In this document: positions 1 through 8,792 of the stretch, one piece after another
Position numbering within the stretch: the stretch's first letter is position 1
Layout of the letters: each line of letters begins with the position of its first letter
From: Sphaerimonospora sp050942215
GTDB lineage: Bacteria > Actinomycetota > Actinomycetes > Streptosporangiales > Streptosporangiaceae
Assembly: GCF_050942215.1 (NCBI RefSeq)
Contig: NZ_CP192056.1
Span: 3,472,001 to 3,536,000, forward strand
Direction of reading: 5' to 3'
DNA length: 64,000 bases
Position numbers and translations under genes: made by a program
Notes under the pieces: generated by a model
The model's database searches: none
Told to the model about the DNA's origin: nothing
Seen by the model: the letters and a program-made list of their open reading frames with translations, nothing else

Positions 1-572
1 GCCCGGTCGAGCGCCGTTCCGTCCGGCACCACCTCGCCGACGAACCCCCACTCGCGCATCCGCCGGGCGTCGAAGGCTTCTCCGGTGAGCATGATCTGCA
101 TCGCGGCCGGATGACCGATCTGCCGGGGAAGGCGGGCCACCGATCCGCCGCTGGCGATGAAACCGTGCCGCACCTCCGGGAGGCAGAACCGTGCCGACTC
201 CGCGGCCACGCGGATGTCGGTGGCACCGGCGAGCTCCATGCCCGCGCCGTAGCAGACACCCTCGACGGCGGCCACCACCGGGACGTCCAGCACGACATCG
301 CGCAGCAGCGCGAAGTGCACGTCGGCCCACACGCCGGCGGCGGGCTCGGCGCGTACGGCCGCCGCGATGTCATCGGAGAACGTGGCCAGGTCGGCGCCGG
401 AGGAGAAGTCGGCTCCCCCGGAGACCACGGCGGCCCGGGCGCCGCTCTGGCCCACCTCGCGCCACGCGGCGGCCAGCGCGCGGAAGCCGGCCAGATCCAG
501 CGCGTTGCGCCGCGCCGGCCGGTCAAGGGTGATCAGCACGACCCTCGGCCGGGGCTCGGTCACTACGATCAT
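1..572 (-). CDS. Enoyl-CoA hydratase/isomerase, C-terminus cut by window edge
   Basis: Crotonase-fold enzyme that would hydrate or isomerise an enoyl-CoA in the cytoplasm. The reading frame starts MIVVTEPRPRVVLITLDRP and shows the family landmarks RPARRNALD, SSGADLATF and the oxyanion-hole stretch GVCYGAGMELA. It is still open at base 1, so roughly the last quarter of a ~260-residue protein is missing. I chose the ATG at 572 because AGGAG lies about 7 nt upstream; an in-frame ATG at 578 sits too close to that site. It is the last visible gene of a leftward operon of beta-oxidation genes. The exact substrate cannot be told. Confidence 0.85.
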   Translation of the reverse strand, partial: MIVVTEPRPRVVLITLDRPARRNALDLAGFRALAAAWREVGQSGARAAVVSGGADFSSGADLATFSDDIAAAVRAEPAAGVWADVHFALLRDVVLDVPVVAAVEGVCYGAGMELAGATDIRVAAESARFCLPEVRHGFIASGGSVARLPRQIGHPAAMQIMLTGEAFDARRMREWGFVGEVVPDGTALDR

Positions 573-630
573 CACCATCTCCTGATCATGAAAGGGGTCG
601 CGGGACGGCACGGCGGGCCGTACGGCCACG

Positions 631-1392
631 TCATCGCCGTCGTATGCGGTCACGCAACCGGGCGACGGCCTCGGCGTGGGCGGGCTGCCGGGCCGACCAG
701 TCCTGGCCGATCCGCTCGATGTCGGCCGCCATGGCGGGATCGGTGAGGGCCCGGCTCAGCCGCATGGTGGCCTTGGTGCGGCGCACCAGCTCCGGCGACC
801 GGCCGGCCACCCGTGCCGCCATGCGGCGGACCACGTCGAGCAGCTCATCGTCCTCGACGGAACGCCAGACGAGCCCGCGCAGCTCCGCCTCCTCGGCCGT
901 CAGCACGTCGCCGAAGAGCACCATCGCGGCGACGCCCTGGCGGCCGACGCGCTGCTCCAGCCGCCACATGTGCCCGCCGCCGGGGTGGATCGCCACGTCG
1001 AGGAAGCGCGGGTCGAAGGTGGCGCTCCGGGCCGCCACCACCACGTCGCAGGCCAGCACGAAGCTCACCCCGGCCCCGATCACCGGCGCGTGCACCGCGG
1101 CCAGCACCGGGATCGGCAGCCCGGCCAGCGCCTCGAATCCCCGGTAGACGGCCGTCGGGTCGTCCGCCGGCACGCCGAGCGAGCCGAGGTCTCCCCCGGC
1201 CGAGAACACCGGTCCCTCGGCCCGCAGCACGACCACGCTCGCCTCCCGGGCGCGCGTGATCTCGGCGCACGCCTCGGCGAGCTGCCCGACGAGCGCGGGG
1301 TTCAGGCTGTTGCGCCGCTCGACGTCGGCCAGCGTGATCCACGCGATCTGCTCCTCGACCGTCAGCGTGACGGCCTGTCGTTCGGTCACCAT
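631..1392 (-). CDS. Enoyl-CoA hydratase/isomerase family protein
   Basis: A 253-residue crotonase-superfamily protein of normal length. Visible landmarks are ERRNSLNPAL near the N-terminus, FSAGGDLGSLG for the CoA/oxyanion loop, and PVIGAGVSFVLACDVVVAA, the usual central helix and strand. It would add water to, or isomerise, a CoA-bound unsaturated acid. AGGAGG lies only 2 nt from the ATG at 1392, so the in-frame GTG at 1389 may be the true start. It lies between another hydratase and an acyl-CoA dehydrogenase on the same strand, so one transcript is likely. Substrate is unknown. Confidence 0.85.
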   Translation of the reverse strand: MVTERQAVTLTVEEQIAWITLADVERRNSLNPALVGQLAEACAEITRAREASVVVLRAEGPVFSAGGDLGSLGVPADDPTAVYRGFEALAGLPIPVLAAVHAPVIGAGVSFVLACDVVVAARSATFDPRFLDVAIHPGGGHMWRLEQRVGRQGVAAMVLFGDVLTAEEAELRGLVWRSVEDDELLDVVRRMAARVAGRSPELVRRTKATMRLSRALTDPAMAADIERIGQDWSARQPAHAEAVARLRDRIRRR

Positions 1393-1488
1393 GTCCTCCT
1401 GGTGGGTGTCTCGCGGCCGTCGGACGGCGGTCTCTCCGGCGGAGATCGAGAGCCGGCTCGGGGCGGTGGCCGCTTCCGGGCGGGGGGC

Positions 1489-2793
1489 TCAGCTTCGCGG
1501 CAGTTCGCGCCAGGGTCTGCCCCGGTAGGGGTCGAAGTCCTTGGGGAGACCGAGCACGCGTTCCGCGATGACGTTCTTGTTGACCTCGGTGGTGCCGCCC
1601 TCGATGGTGTTGGCGCGGCTGCGCAGCATTCCGCGCACCTCCGCGGGCATCGACCGCCAGTACTCCTCCGGGGTGGCCACGGAGCCGGGCCAGGCGAGCG
1701 CGTCCTCACCGGCGAGGTTCGCGGCCATCTCCTGGATGCGCTGGTTGAGGTCGGTGCCGTGCACCTTGCCGATCGAGCTCTCCGGTCCCGGGGGCAGGTT
1801 GCCGGCGATCCTGGCGCGGACCCGGCGGTTGGTCCAGGTGCGGACCTGCTCCTCACACCACAGCTCGACGATACGGGCGCGGGTGGCGTGGTCGTCCCAG
1901 CCGCCGGGCAGACCCGACTCGGTGCGCCGCCGGGCCAGCCGGACGAGGTGCGAGGCACTGACGCCGCCCACGCGGTCGACGCCGCCTCCCGAACCGGCCC
2001 CCGACACCATCTGGCGCTCGCCGGCCAGGGTGGCCTGGGCGACCCGCCAGCCGGCGCCGGGTTCGCCGACCCGCTGGGAGTCCGGGACGCGGGCGCCGTT
2101 CAGGAACACCTCGAAGAACTCCGCCTCACCGCCGATGTGAGGCAGCGGCCGGACCTCGATCCCGGGCTGACGCATCCCGATCAGGAAGTAGGTGATGCCC
2201 CGGTGCTTGGGGGCCTCGGGATCGGTGCGGGCCAGCAGCACGGCGAAGTCCCCCTGGTCGGCCCAGGTCGTCCACACCTTCTGACCGGTCACGATCCAGG
2301 TGTCGCCGTCGCGCTCGGCCCGGGTGGACAGCGAGGCGAGGTCGCTGCCGGAGCCCGGCTCGCTGAAGAGCTGGCACCAGAACTCCTCGGCCCGGGTGAT
2401 CGGCTTGAGGAAGCGCAGCCGCTGTTCCTCCGTGCCGTGCGCGAACAGCGCGGGGGCGGCGAGGTTGAGGCCGAGCGGGTTCAGCCGGGGCAGGTGGTAG
2501 GCGCGCAGCACCTCCTCCGCCGCCACGGCCGCGGCCCGGGTCCAGCCCAGCCCGCCGTACCGCACCTCCCAGGCGGGCGCGACCAGGCCGGACGCGCCGA
2601 ACAGCGGGTACCACTCGCGGTACTCCCGCCGGGTGCGCACCGCGCGTACGGCCCGCGGCCCGCCGCGCTCACCCGCTTCGCGCCAGGCGGCCGGCACGTT
2701 GGCCGCCACCCACGCGCGCACGGCCTCGGCGGCGAGAGCGGGGCTGACATCCGGCCCGGTGGGGCCGGCGAGGGAAGCATCGGTCTCGGTCAA
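1489..2793 (-). CDS. Acyl-CoA dehydrogenase
   Basis: FAD-dependent acyl-CoA dehydrogenase of about 434 residues that introduces a 2,3 double bond into an acyl-CoA. The middle domain carries EPGSGSDLASL and TGQKVWTTWA, and the C-terminus has TIEGGTTEVNKNVIAERVLG, typical of FadE-type enzymes. The start is taken as TTG at 2793, with GGAGAGG about 7 nt upstream. That start overlaps the stop of the hydratase gene before it as TTGA, so the two are translationally coupled. The reading frame stays open further upstream but has no better start. It may pair with the smaller dehydrogenase at 6088-7203 as a heteromeric enzyme; that is inference. Confidence 0.88.
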   Translation of the reverse strand: MTETDASLAGPTGPDVSPALAAEAVRAWVAANVPAAWREAGERGGPRAVRAVRTRREYREWYPLFGASGLVAPAWEVRYGGLGWTRAAAVAAEEVLRAYHLPRLNPLGLNLAAPALFAHGTEEQRLRFLKPITRAEEFWCQLFSEPGSGSDLASLSTRAERDGDTWIVTGQKVWTTWADQGDFAVLLARTDPEAPKHRGITYFLIGMRQPGIEVRPLPHIGGEAEFFEVFLNGARVPDSQRVGEPGAGWRVAQATLAGERQMVSGAGSGGGVDRVGGVSASHLVRLARRRTESGLPGGWDDHATRARIVELWCEEQVRTWTNRRVRARIAGNLPPGPESSIGKVHGTDLNQRIQEMAANLAGEDALAWPGSVATPEEYWRSMPAEVRGMLRSRANTIEGGTTEVNKNVIAERVLGLPKDFDPYRGRPWRELPRS

Positions 2794-3512
2794 GGCTGAA
2801 CCTCTCCGTGGTGGTGGTGAGCGGTGCGTGCCGCGGTCAGGCCGAGATCCAACGAGCGCCACAGGGCCGCCTTGAGTTCGCGCACGACCCCGGGGGCGGC
2901 GCGGGCGATCGTCTCGGCCACCCGCTGCGCGGCGTCCGGCAGTTCCGCGCCGTCGACCACCTCGCCGACCAGGCCGAGCCGCCGCGCCCGGACGGCGTCG
3001 AGCCGCTCGTGCACGCCGACGAGCACGAGCCGGGCGGCGACCGCGGCCGGCAGCCGGTGGGTCAGGCCGATCGCCTCCCAGGCGCTCACCTGGCCGACGC
3101 TGACGTGCGGGTCGAGGAAGGTGGCATGACTCGCGGCCAGCACGACGTCGGAGTCGACGACGAAGTGCAGCCCGCCCCCGGCGCACACGCCGTTGACCGC
3201 GGTGACCACGGGTTTGCGCACGCCGAGATGCCAGCCGGTCAGCTGGAGCGCGCCCTCCCGGGTCCTGCGGCCGGATTCGCGCAGACTGGCGGGGTCGCGG
3301 GCGAGCGCCGCCATGTCCAGCCCGGTCTGGAAGGCCCGACCGCGCCCGGAGACGACGATGCAGCGCACCGCGTCGTCCGCGTCGAGCTCACGCCAGGCCC
3401 TCGGCAGCTCGGCCATCATCACGGCGTCCATGGCATTGCCGGCCCGCGGCCGGTCGAAGACGAGCCAGCCCACCGGTCCCCGGCGCTCGACCACCAGCGT
3501 CTCGTACGCCAT
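2790..3512 (-). CDS. Enoyl-CoA hydratase/isomerase family protein
   Basis: A 240-residue crotonase-fold enzyme, first gene of the leftward operon. It begins MAYETLVVERRGPVGWLVF and shows FQTGLDMAAL and VCAGGGLHFVVDSDVV. The phrase FLDPHVSVGQ also occurs, slightly changed, in the hydratase at 7224-8015 on the divergent operon, so the two are paralogues. AGGGGG stands 6 nt before the ATG at 3512. The gene ends in a TTGA overlap with the dehydrogenase. It probably acts on the product of that dehydrogenase; substrate is unknown. Confidence 0.87.
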   Translation of the reverse strand: MAYETLVVERRGPVGWLVFDRPRAGNAMDAVMMAELPRAWRELDADDAVRCIVVSGRGRAFQTGLDMAALARDPASLRESGRRTREGALQLTGWHLGVRKPVVTAVNGVCAGGGLHFVVDSDVVLAASHATFLDPHVSVGQVSAWEAIGLTHRLPAAVAARLVLVGVHERLDAVRARRLGLVGEVVDGAELPDAAQRVAETIARAAPGVVRELKAALWRSLDLGLTAARTAHHHHGEVQP

Positions 3513-3588
3513 TCGACCCCCTGTTCCTCGGCAGGCAAAGCATATATAAGATAGCAAAGAAAAGGTGAGAGAAGGCAGGCAGCAGCAG
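3513..3588. promoter_or_regulatory. Divergent promoter region with GCAAAG direct repeats
   Basis: This is the 76-nt gap between two divergent acyl-CoA operons. The centre (3541-3553) is unusually A+T rich for this genome. It is flanked by two direct copies of GCAAAG, at 3535-3540 and 3554-3559. This would suit a regulator site or overlapping -10 elements serving both directions. No regulator gene is adjacent and no clear -35/-10 pair can be fixed by eye. Confidence 0.4.
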
Positions 3589-4863
3589 ATGGCTCCGACG
3601 GACGAGAAGACCCGTCCCCGCATCACGGACGAGGGGGTCGCGGCGTTGCGCGCACGCATCGGCATCCCCCAGCCCAACCCCGTCCCGCCCCACTACCTGA
3701 GCCCGGGCACCGACGCGTTCCGGATCGTCGCCCGCTCCTACGGCGACGACAACCCGCTCTGGTGCGACCCGGACCACGCCACCCGCTCCCGCTGGGGACG
3801 GCCCATCGCCCCTCCCCCGCTGGTCGGCGGGGACAGCCTGATCGGCGAGGACGTGCTCACCGACGAGGACCTGGCCAGGCAGGACGAGGTGAAGGGCGAC
3901 CCGCTGCGGGGCGTGCACGCCTTCTACTCGGCCTGCGAGCGCGAGTGGTGGTCGCCGCTGTACGCGGGCCAGGCGGTGCATCGACGCAACGCCCTCGTGG
4001 GCGTGCTCGACAAGCCGAGCCGGTTCAGCGGGCGGGCCGTGCACGAGTGGAACGCCAACGTGTTCGCCACGGCCGACGGCACCCCGCTGGCCGGCCAGTA
4101 CCGGCTGATGATCCGTACCGAGCGCAGCGAGGCGCGTAAGCGCAAGAAGTACGACGACGTCGCGATCGAGCCGTGGAGCGAGGAGCGGATCGCGGAGATC
4201 GACGCGCGGTACGCCGCCGAGCGGGCGCGCGGGCCAGAACCGCGCTGGTTCGAGGACGTCGAGGAAGGCGAGGAGATCAGCCCGCTGGTGAAGGGCCCGC
4301 TCACCGTCACCGACATGGTCTGCTGGCACACCGGGATGGGCATGGGCGTGTACGGTGTCGCCCCCCTGCGGCTGGGGTACCGGAACCGGCGCCGCATTCC
4401 GCGCTTCTACCACCGCGACGAGCTGGGCGTCTGGGACGCGATGCAGCGCGTGCACTGGGACCCCGAGTTCGCCCGGCGCTCCGGCAATCCCACGACCTTC
4501 GACTACGGGCGCATGCGCGAGACCTGGATGATCCACGCCTGCACCGACTGGATGGGCGACGACGCCTGGCTGTGGCGGGTGCGGGTGGAGTTCCGCAAGT
4601 TCAACTATGTCGGCGACGCCCAGTGGATCACCGGCAGGGTGGTGCGCAAGCACCTCATGGAGGACGGCAACGGCGTGCACCCGGCCGTGGACCTGGAGTT
4701 GGCCGCCACCAACCAGCGCGGTGAGGTCACCGCGCCGGGCACAGCGACCATCCTGCTGCCCAGCCGGGAGCACGGGCCCGTCGTCCTGCCCCGGCCGATG
4801 GGCGGCGCGACCACGCTGGACGGCACGCTGCGCGCCGCGATCGAGCACTTCTCCCGGTCATGA
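3589..4863 (+). CDS. Two-hotdog acyl-CoA dehydratase (FAS1-like dehydratase / MaoC type)
   Basis: A 424-residue protein with two hotdog-like halves. The first half carries SYGDDNPLWCDPDHA, as in FAS1-like dehydratase domains. The second starts near FEDVEEGEEISPLVKGPLT and ends with the short-chain-binding strand region near WITGRVVRKH. Such proteins hydrate enoyl-CoAs. The start ATG at 3589 has GAGAGAAGG 13-20 nt upstream; a GTG at 3565 is a possible longer start. The stop overlaps the next gene start as ATGA (4860-4863), so it heads the rightward operon. Active-site Asp/His pairs typical of MaoC could not be assigned firmly, so the function is by family only. Confidence 0.75.
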   Translation: MAPTDEKTRPRITDEGVAALRARIGIPQPNPVPPHYLSPGTDAFRIVARSYGDDNPLWCDPDHATRSRWGRPIAPPPLVGGDSLIGEDVLTDEDLARQDEVKGDPLRGVHAFYSACEREWWSPLYAGQAVHRRNALVGVLDKPSRFSGRAVHEWNANVFATADGTPLAGQYRLMIRTERSEARKRKKYDDVAIEPWSEERIAEIDARYAAERARGPEPRWFEDVEEGEEISPLVKGPLTVTDMVCWHTGMGMGVYGVAPLRLGYRNRRRIPRFYHRDELGVWDAMQRVHWDPEFARRSGNPTTFDYGRMRETWMIHACTDWMGDDAWLWRVRVEFRKFNYVGDAQWITGRVVRKHLMEDGNGVHPAVDLELAATNQRGEVTAPGTATILLPSREHGPVVLPRPMGGATTLDGTLRAAIEHFSRS

Positions 4864-6044
4864 GCGGTCCGCTCGACGGCCTGCTGGTGGTGTCGATGGA
4901 GCAGGCCGTCTCCGCGCCGTACGCCACCCGCCAGCTCGCCGATCTGGGCGCCCGCGTCGTCAAGGTGGAGCGGCCCGACGGCGGCGACTTCGCCCGGCAC
5001 TTCGACACGTACGCCAACGGCACCGGGGCGCACTTCGCCTGGGCCAACCGGAACAAGGAGTCGCTGGCGCTCGACCTCAAGGCGCCGCGGGGCCGCGAGG
5101 TGGCCCGGCGGCTGATCGCGGGGGCGGACGTGTTCGTCCACAACCTCCTGCCGGGAGCGGCCGGCCGGCTCGGCCTGGACGGCGCCGGTCTGCACGCGGA
5201 CCACCCCCGGCTGGTCGTCTGCGAGATCTCCGGCTACGGCACCGGCGGCCCCTACGACGACCGCAAGGCCTACGACCTGCTCATCCAGGCCGAATCCGGG
5301 CTGACCGCCATTACCGGCAGCCCCGATCGGCCGATCAAGCCGGGCATCTCCGTCGCCGACATCGCGGCCGGCATGTTCGCCTTCTCCAGCGTGCTCGCCG
5401 CACTGCTGCGACGCGGGCGGACGGGCGACGGCTGCGTGCTGGAGATCTCCATGCTGGACGCGATGGCCGACTGGATGGGCTACCCGCTCGTGGTGCGCAG
5501 GCACGGATCGTCACCGGACCTCGCCTCCGGGATGAGCCACCCGGCCATCTCGCCCTACGACGCCTACCGGGCGGCCGACGGACGGCTGGTGACGGTCAGC
5601 GTGCAGAACGACCGCGAGTGGGCCAGGCTCGCCGCCTCCGTGCTGGAACGGCCCGAGCTGGCCCACGACGCGCGCTACGCCACGAACCAGGCGCGTGTGG
5701 CCAACCGGGCGGAGATCGACGAGCTGCTCGCGACCGTCGTCGGCCGGATGGACGGCGCTCAGGCCGTCGCGACGCTGCACGCGGCCGGCATCGGCTGCGC
5801 CCTGGTGAACGACCTGCCCGAGGTCGTCGATCACCCCCAGCTCGTCTCGCGCGGGCGCTGGCTGACCGTGCCCGGCCCGGCGGGACCGGTCACCGTCCCG
5901 CTCGCGCCGCCGGTGACCGCCGCGTGGCACGTCCCGGACGGCCCGGTGCCCGCCCTCGGCGAGCACACCGACGCGATCCTGCGGGAGCTGGGCTACGGAG
6001 AGGCGTCCATCCGGCGGCTGCGCGACGACGGCGTCGTCGCATGA
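4860..6044 (+). CDS. CaiB/BaiF (class III) CoA-transferase
   Basis: A 394-residue family III CoA-transferase, which moves CoA between acyl-CoA and a free acid and so activates the operon's substrate. The N-terminus MSGPLDGLLVVSMEQAVSAP is followed by RQLADLGARVVKVERPDGGD. NRNKESLALDLK follows, then the Rossmann-like body with ISGYGTGGPY. The expected catalytic Asp lies in the KAYDLLIQAESGL segment. The start overlaps the preceding stop by 4 nt. A second CoA-transferase of the same family is at 10654-11901. Confidence 0.9.
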   Translation: MSGPLDGLLVVSMEQAVSAPYATRQLADLGARVVKVERPDGGDFARHFDTYANGTGAHFAWANRNKESLALDLKAPRGREVARRLIAGADVFVHNLLPGAAGRLGLDGAGLHADHPRLVVCEISGYGTGGPYDDRKAYDLLIQAESGLTAITGSPDRPIKPGISVADIAAGMFAFSSVLAALLRRGRTGDGCVLEISMLDAMADWMGYPLVVRRHGSSPDLASGMSHPAISPYDAYRAADGRLVTVSVQNDREWARLAASVLERPELAHDARYATNQARVANRAEIDELLATVVGRMDGAQAVATLHAAGIGCALVNDLPEVVDHPQLVSRGRWLTVPGPAGPVTVPLAPPVTAAWHVPDGPVPALGEHTDAILRELGYGEASIRRLRDDGVVA

Positions 6045-6087
6045 CCCCGAACAGACAGCCCGGGACTCCGGACGGACAGGAGCGGCC

Positions 6088-7203
6088 ATGACCACCACTT
6101 CGGAAGAGGATCTCGAAGAGTTCCGCGAGAGCGTACGCGACGCGCTGTCGGCCACCAGCACCTCCGCGGCGATACGCACGGCCATGATGACGGAGCGCGG
6201 CTGGGACGAGCCCACCTGGAACCTGCTGGTCCGGCTCGACATCCCCGGCTTGATGCTGCCCGAGCGGCACGGCGGCAGCGGCCTCGGGGCCGCCGAGTTC
6301 GCGGTCGCCGCCGAGGAGTGCGGCACCTGGCTGGCCTGCGCGCCGCTGTTCGGCACCTCGGTGCTCGCCGTCCCCCTGCTGCTCGAGCTCGGCGACGAGG
6401 CCGCGATCGCCCGGTACGGCCCGCGCATCGCGCGCGGCGAGCTGACCGCGACCGTCGCGCTCGCCGAGGCCGGCGCCCGGTGGGATGTGTCGGCGGTGCG
6501 CACGGAGGCCGCCCCGGCGGCGGGCGGGCAGGGCGGCGGCTGGCGACTGCGCGGCGCCAAGAGCCACGTGGTCGACGGCGCGGCCGCGGACCTGCTTCTG
6601 GTGGTGGCCCGCACATCGGACGGCCCTGCCGTCTTCGCCATCGAGCGCGAAGCGGCAGGACTGACCGCCGCGCCGCTGGTCACCCTGGACCTGACGCGCA
6701 AGATGGCGCGGCTGGAACTGGACGACGTACGCGGGGAGCTCGTGGGGCCGGTCGGCTGCGACGCGGCGCTGGCCGCCGCTTCGGACGTCTCCCGGGCGCT
6801 GCTCGCCGCCGAGCAGACCGGCGTCGCGCAGCGATGCCTGGACATGACCGTCGACTACGCCAAGACGCGCATCCAGTTCGCCCGGCCCATCGGCTCGTTC
6901 CAGGTCGTCAAGCAACGGCTCGCCGACGCGCTGATCCAGGTCGAGTCGGCACGCTCCGCCGTCTACACCGCCACCCGGTCGCGGCAGCCGGCCCGCGACT
7001 CCCGGGTGGCCGCGCTCATGGCGGGCAGGGCCTCGGCCTGGGTCACCGCCCAGACGATCCAGCTGCACGGCGGCATCGGCTTCACCTGGGAACACGACGC
7101 GCACCTGTACTTCAAGCGGGCGCGCACCAGCGCTCACCTGCTCGGGGAGGCCGACGAGCACATCGCGGCGCTCGCCGGGATGCTCGACCACGAGATCGCC
7201 TGA
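6088..7203 (+). CDS. Acyl-CoA dehydrogenase, small-subunit type
   Basis: A 371-residue FAD-dependent dehydrogenase. RESVRDALSATSTSAAIRT is near the N-terminus. The C-terminal domain has AKTRIQFARPIGSFQVVKQR and IQLHGGIGFTWEHDAHLYFK. The middle domain is divergent and lacks a clear Ser/Thr flavin-loop motif. Such chains often form heterotetramers with a longer partner; the chain at 1489-2793 is the obvious candidate, but this is inference. AGGAG lies about 6 nt before the ATG. A 43-nt gap separates it from the CoA-transferase. Confidence 0.88.
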   Translation: MTTTSEEDLEEFRESVRDALSATSTSAAIRTAMMTERGWDEPTWNLLVRLDIPGLMLPERHGGSGLGAAEFAVAAEECGTWLACAPLFGTSVLAVPLLLELGDEAAIARYGPRIARGELTATVALAEAGARWDVSAVRTEAAPAAGGQGGGWRLRGAKSHVVDGAAADLLLVVARTSDGPAVFAIEREAAGLTAAPLVTLDLTRKMARLELDDVRGELVGPVGCDAALAAASDVSRALLAAEQTGVAQRCLDMTVDYAKTRIQFARPIGSFQVVKQRLADALIQVESARSAVYTATRSRQPARDSRVAALMAGRASAWVTAQTIQLHGGIGFTWEHDAHLYFKRARTSAHLLGEADEHIAALAGMLDHEIA

Positions 7204-7223
7204 CACGAGAGGACGCGACCGGC

Positions 7224-8015
7224 ATGACGTACGAGACGATCAAAATGGAGCGGCAGGGCCGTGTGGGCTGGCTGATCAACAATCGGCCCGATGTGCTGAA
7301 CGCCATGAACAACCGGATGCGCGACGAGCTGGCCGACGCCTGGCTCGAACTGGATCGCGACCCGTCGGTCCGGGTCATCGTGCACACCGGCGAGGGGCGG
7401 GCCTTCCAGACCGGGGCCGACCTCACCGAGGTGGCGACCGACGGCGTGGGCATGCAGCGCTACCAGGACAGCATGCTCGACTTCGACCTGAGCTTCACCT
7501 CCTGGCACCAGAAGGTCACCAAGCCGGTCATCGCGGCTGTCAACGGTCTGTGCGTCGGCGGCGGCCTGCACTTCGTCGCCGACGCCGACGTCGTCATCGC
7601 GGCCTCCGACGCGACGTTCTTCGACCCGCACGTCAGTGTGGGGCAGGTGACCGCCATCGAGGCGATCGGCCTGGCGAAGAAGATCCCGTTCGAGGCGGTC
7701 ATGCGCATGGCCCTGGTCGGCGCCCATGAGCGGATGACCGCCCAGCGCGCCTACGAGCTCGGCATGGTCAGCCAGGTCGTCGACCCGCCGGAGACCCTGC
7801 GCGAAGCGGCGCAGGAGCTGGCCGAGAAGATCGCCCGCAACTCCCCCGCCGCGATGGCCGCGACCAAGAAGGCGCTGCTGGCGGCGCTGGAGCTCGGACT
7901 CACCGACGCGTGCAAGGTGGGCACCCAGCACCTGGTGAGCCTGTGGGGACACCACGACCAGACCGAGGGACCGCTCGCCTTCGTCGAGAAGCGCGAGCCT
8001 CGGTGGGCGGAATGA
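7224..8015 (+). CDS. Enoyl-CoA hydratase/isomerase family protein
   Basis: A 263-residue crotonase-fold protein. It begins MTYETIKMERQGRVGWLINN and carries RPDVLNAMNNRM, FQTGADLTEVA and LCVGGGLHFVADADVVIAA. FFDPHVSVGQVTAIEAIGLA matches its paralogue at 2790-3512. The start ATG at 7224 follows GAGAGGACGCGACC. It lies 20 nt after the dehydrogenase and likely hydrates its product. Strong conservation between the two paralogues across the divergent promoter suggests duplication within this locus. Confidence 0.88.
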   Translation: MTYETIKMERQGRVGWLINNRPDVLNAMNNRMRDELADAWLELDRDPSVRVIVHTGEGRAFQTGADLTEVATDGVGMQRYQDSMLDFDLSFTSWHQKVTKPVIAAVNGLCVGGGLHFVADADVVIAASDATFFDPHVSVGQVTAIEAIGLAKKIPFEAVMRMALVGAHERMTAQRAYELGMVSQVVDPPETLREAAQELAEKIARNSPAAMAATKKALLAALELGLTDACKVGTQHLVSLWGHHDQTEGPLAFVEKREPRWAE

Positions 8016-8042
8016 CGGCAGACGACGGAACGGAGGAAGTGC

Positions 8043-8792
8043 GTGAACATGAAGCTGCTTGAGGGCCGCGCGGCCGTGGTCACCGGCTCGGCACAGGGCA
8101 TCGGCCTGGCGGTCGCCACGGTCCTGGCCGGGCATGGGGCGTCGGTCGTGGTCAGCGACATCAACGCGGAGGGAGCGGAGAAGGCCGCCGCCGATCTCGA
8201 GGCGCAGGGGCACCGGGCCCTGGCCGTGCCGTGCGACGTGACCGACGAGCGGGCCGTCGGCGCGCTGGCGGACGCCTGCCGGGACGCGTTCGGGACCCTG
8301 GACGTGATGGTCAACAACGCCGGCGTCACCCGTGACGCCTCGATGCCGAAGATGACCCTGGAGGACTTCAGGACCGTCATCGACGTACACCTGCAGGGCG
8401 CCTGGCTGGGCACCCGCGCGGCGGGGCGGCTGATGCGGGAGCAGAGGCGGGGGTCCATCATCAACATCTCCTCCATCTCCGGAAAGGCCGGAAACTTCGG
8501 TCAGACCAACTACAGCGCGGCCAAGGCCGGCATCGTCGGGCTGACCAAGGCCGCCGCCCGCGAGCTGGCCCGGCACGACATCCGGGTGAACGCCATCCAG
8601 CCGGGGCCGATCCGCACCGCCATGACCGCCGCCATGCCGCCGCGGGTGCTGGAGCAGATGCTCGCGAACATCCCGCTGGGCCGCATCGGCGAGCCGGAGG
8701 ACGTCGCGAACGCCGTACTGTTCCTCGCCTCGGATCTGGCGGCGTTCATCACCGGCACGGTGATCGAGGTGGCGGGCGGGAGGCACATGTGA
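8043..8792 (+). CDS. SDR-family oxidoreductase (3-oxoacyl reductase-like)
   Basis: A 249-residue classical short-chain dehydrogenase. It shows TGSAQGIGLA for the nucleotide site, NNAGV, IINISSISG with the catalytic Ser, and YSAAKAG with the Tyr and Lys. It resembles FabG-type enzymes and would oxidise the 3-hydroxyacyl-CoA formed by the hydratases, or reduce the 3-oxo form. The GTG at 8043 is used because GGAGG lies 6 nt upstream; an ATG at 8049 is too far away. Its stop overlaps the next start as GTGA. Confidence 0.88.
   Translation: MNMKLLEGRAAVVTGSAQGIGLAVATVLAGHGASVVVSDINAEGAEKAAADLEAQGHRALAVPCDVTDERAVGALADACRDAFGTLDVMVNNAGVTRDASMPKMTLEDFRTVIDVHLQGAWLGTRAAGRLMREQRRGSIINISSISGKAGNFGQTNYSAAKAGIVGLTKAAARELARHDIRVNAIQPGPIRTAMTAAMPPRVLEQMLANIPLGRIGEPEDVANAVLFLASDLAAFITGTVIEVAGGRHM

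Noticed and set aside
676..2799. A 707-codon open frame on the plus strand
   Set aside because: It lies opposite two clear enzymes, has no ribosome site and its text is Gly/Arg/His-rich nonsense, a shadow of high-GC genes.
3520..3532. Extra copy of the composite operator before the hydratase gene
   Set aside because: Only GTTCC is present; the first half and third half do not fit.
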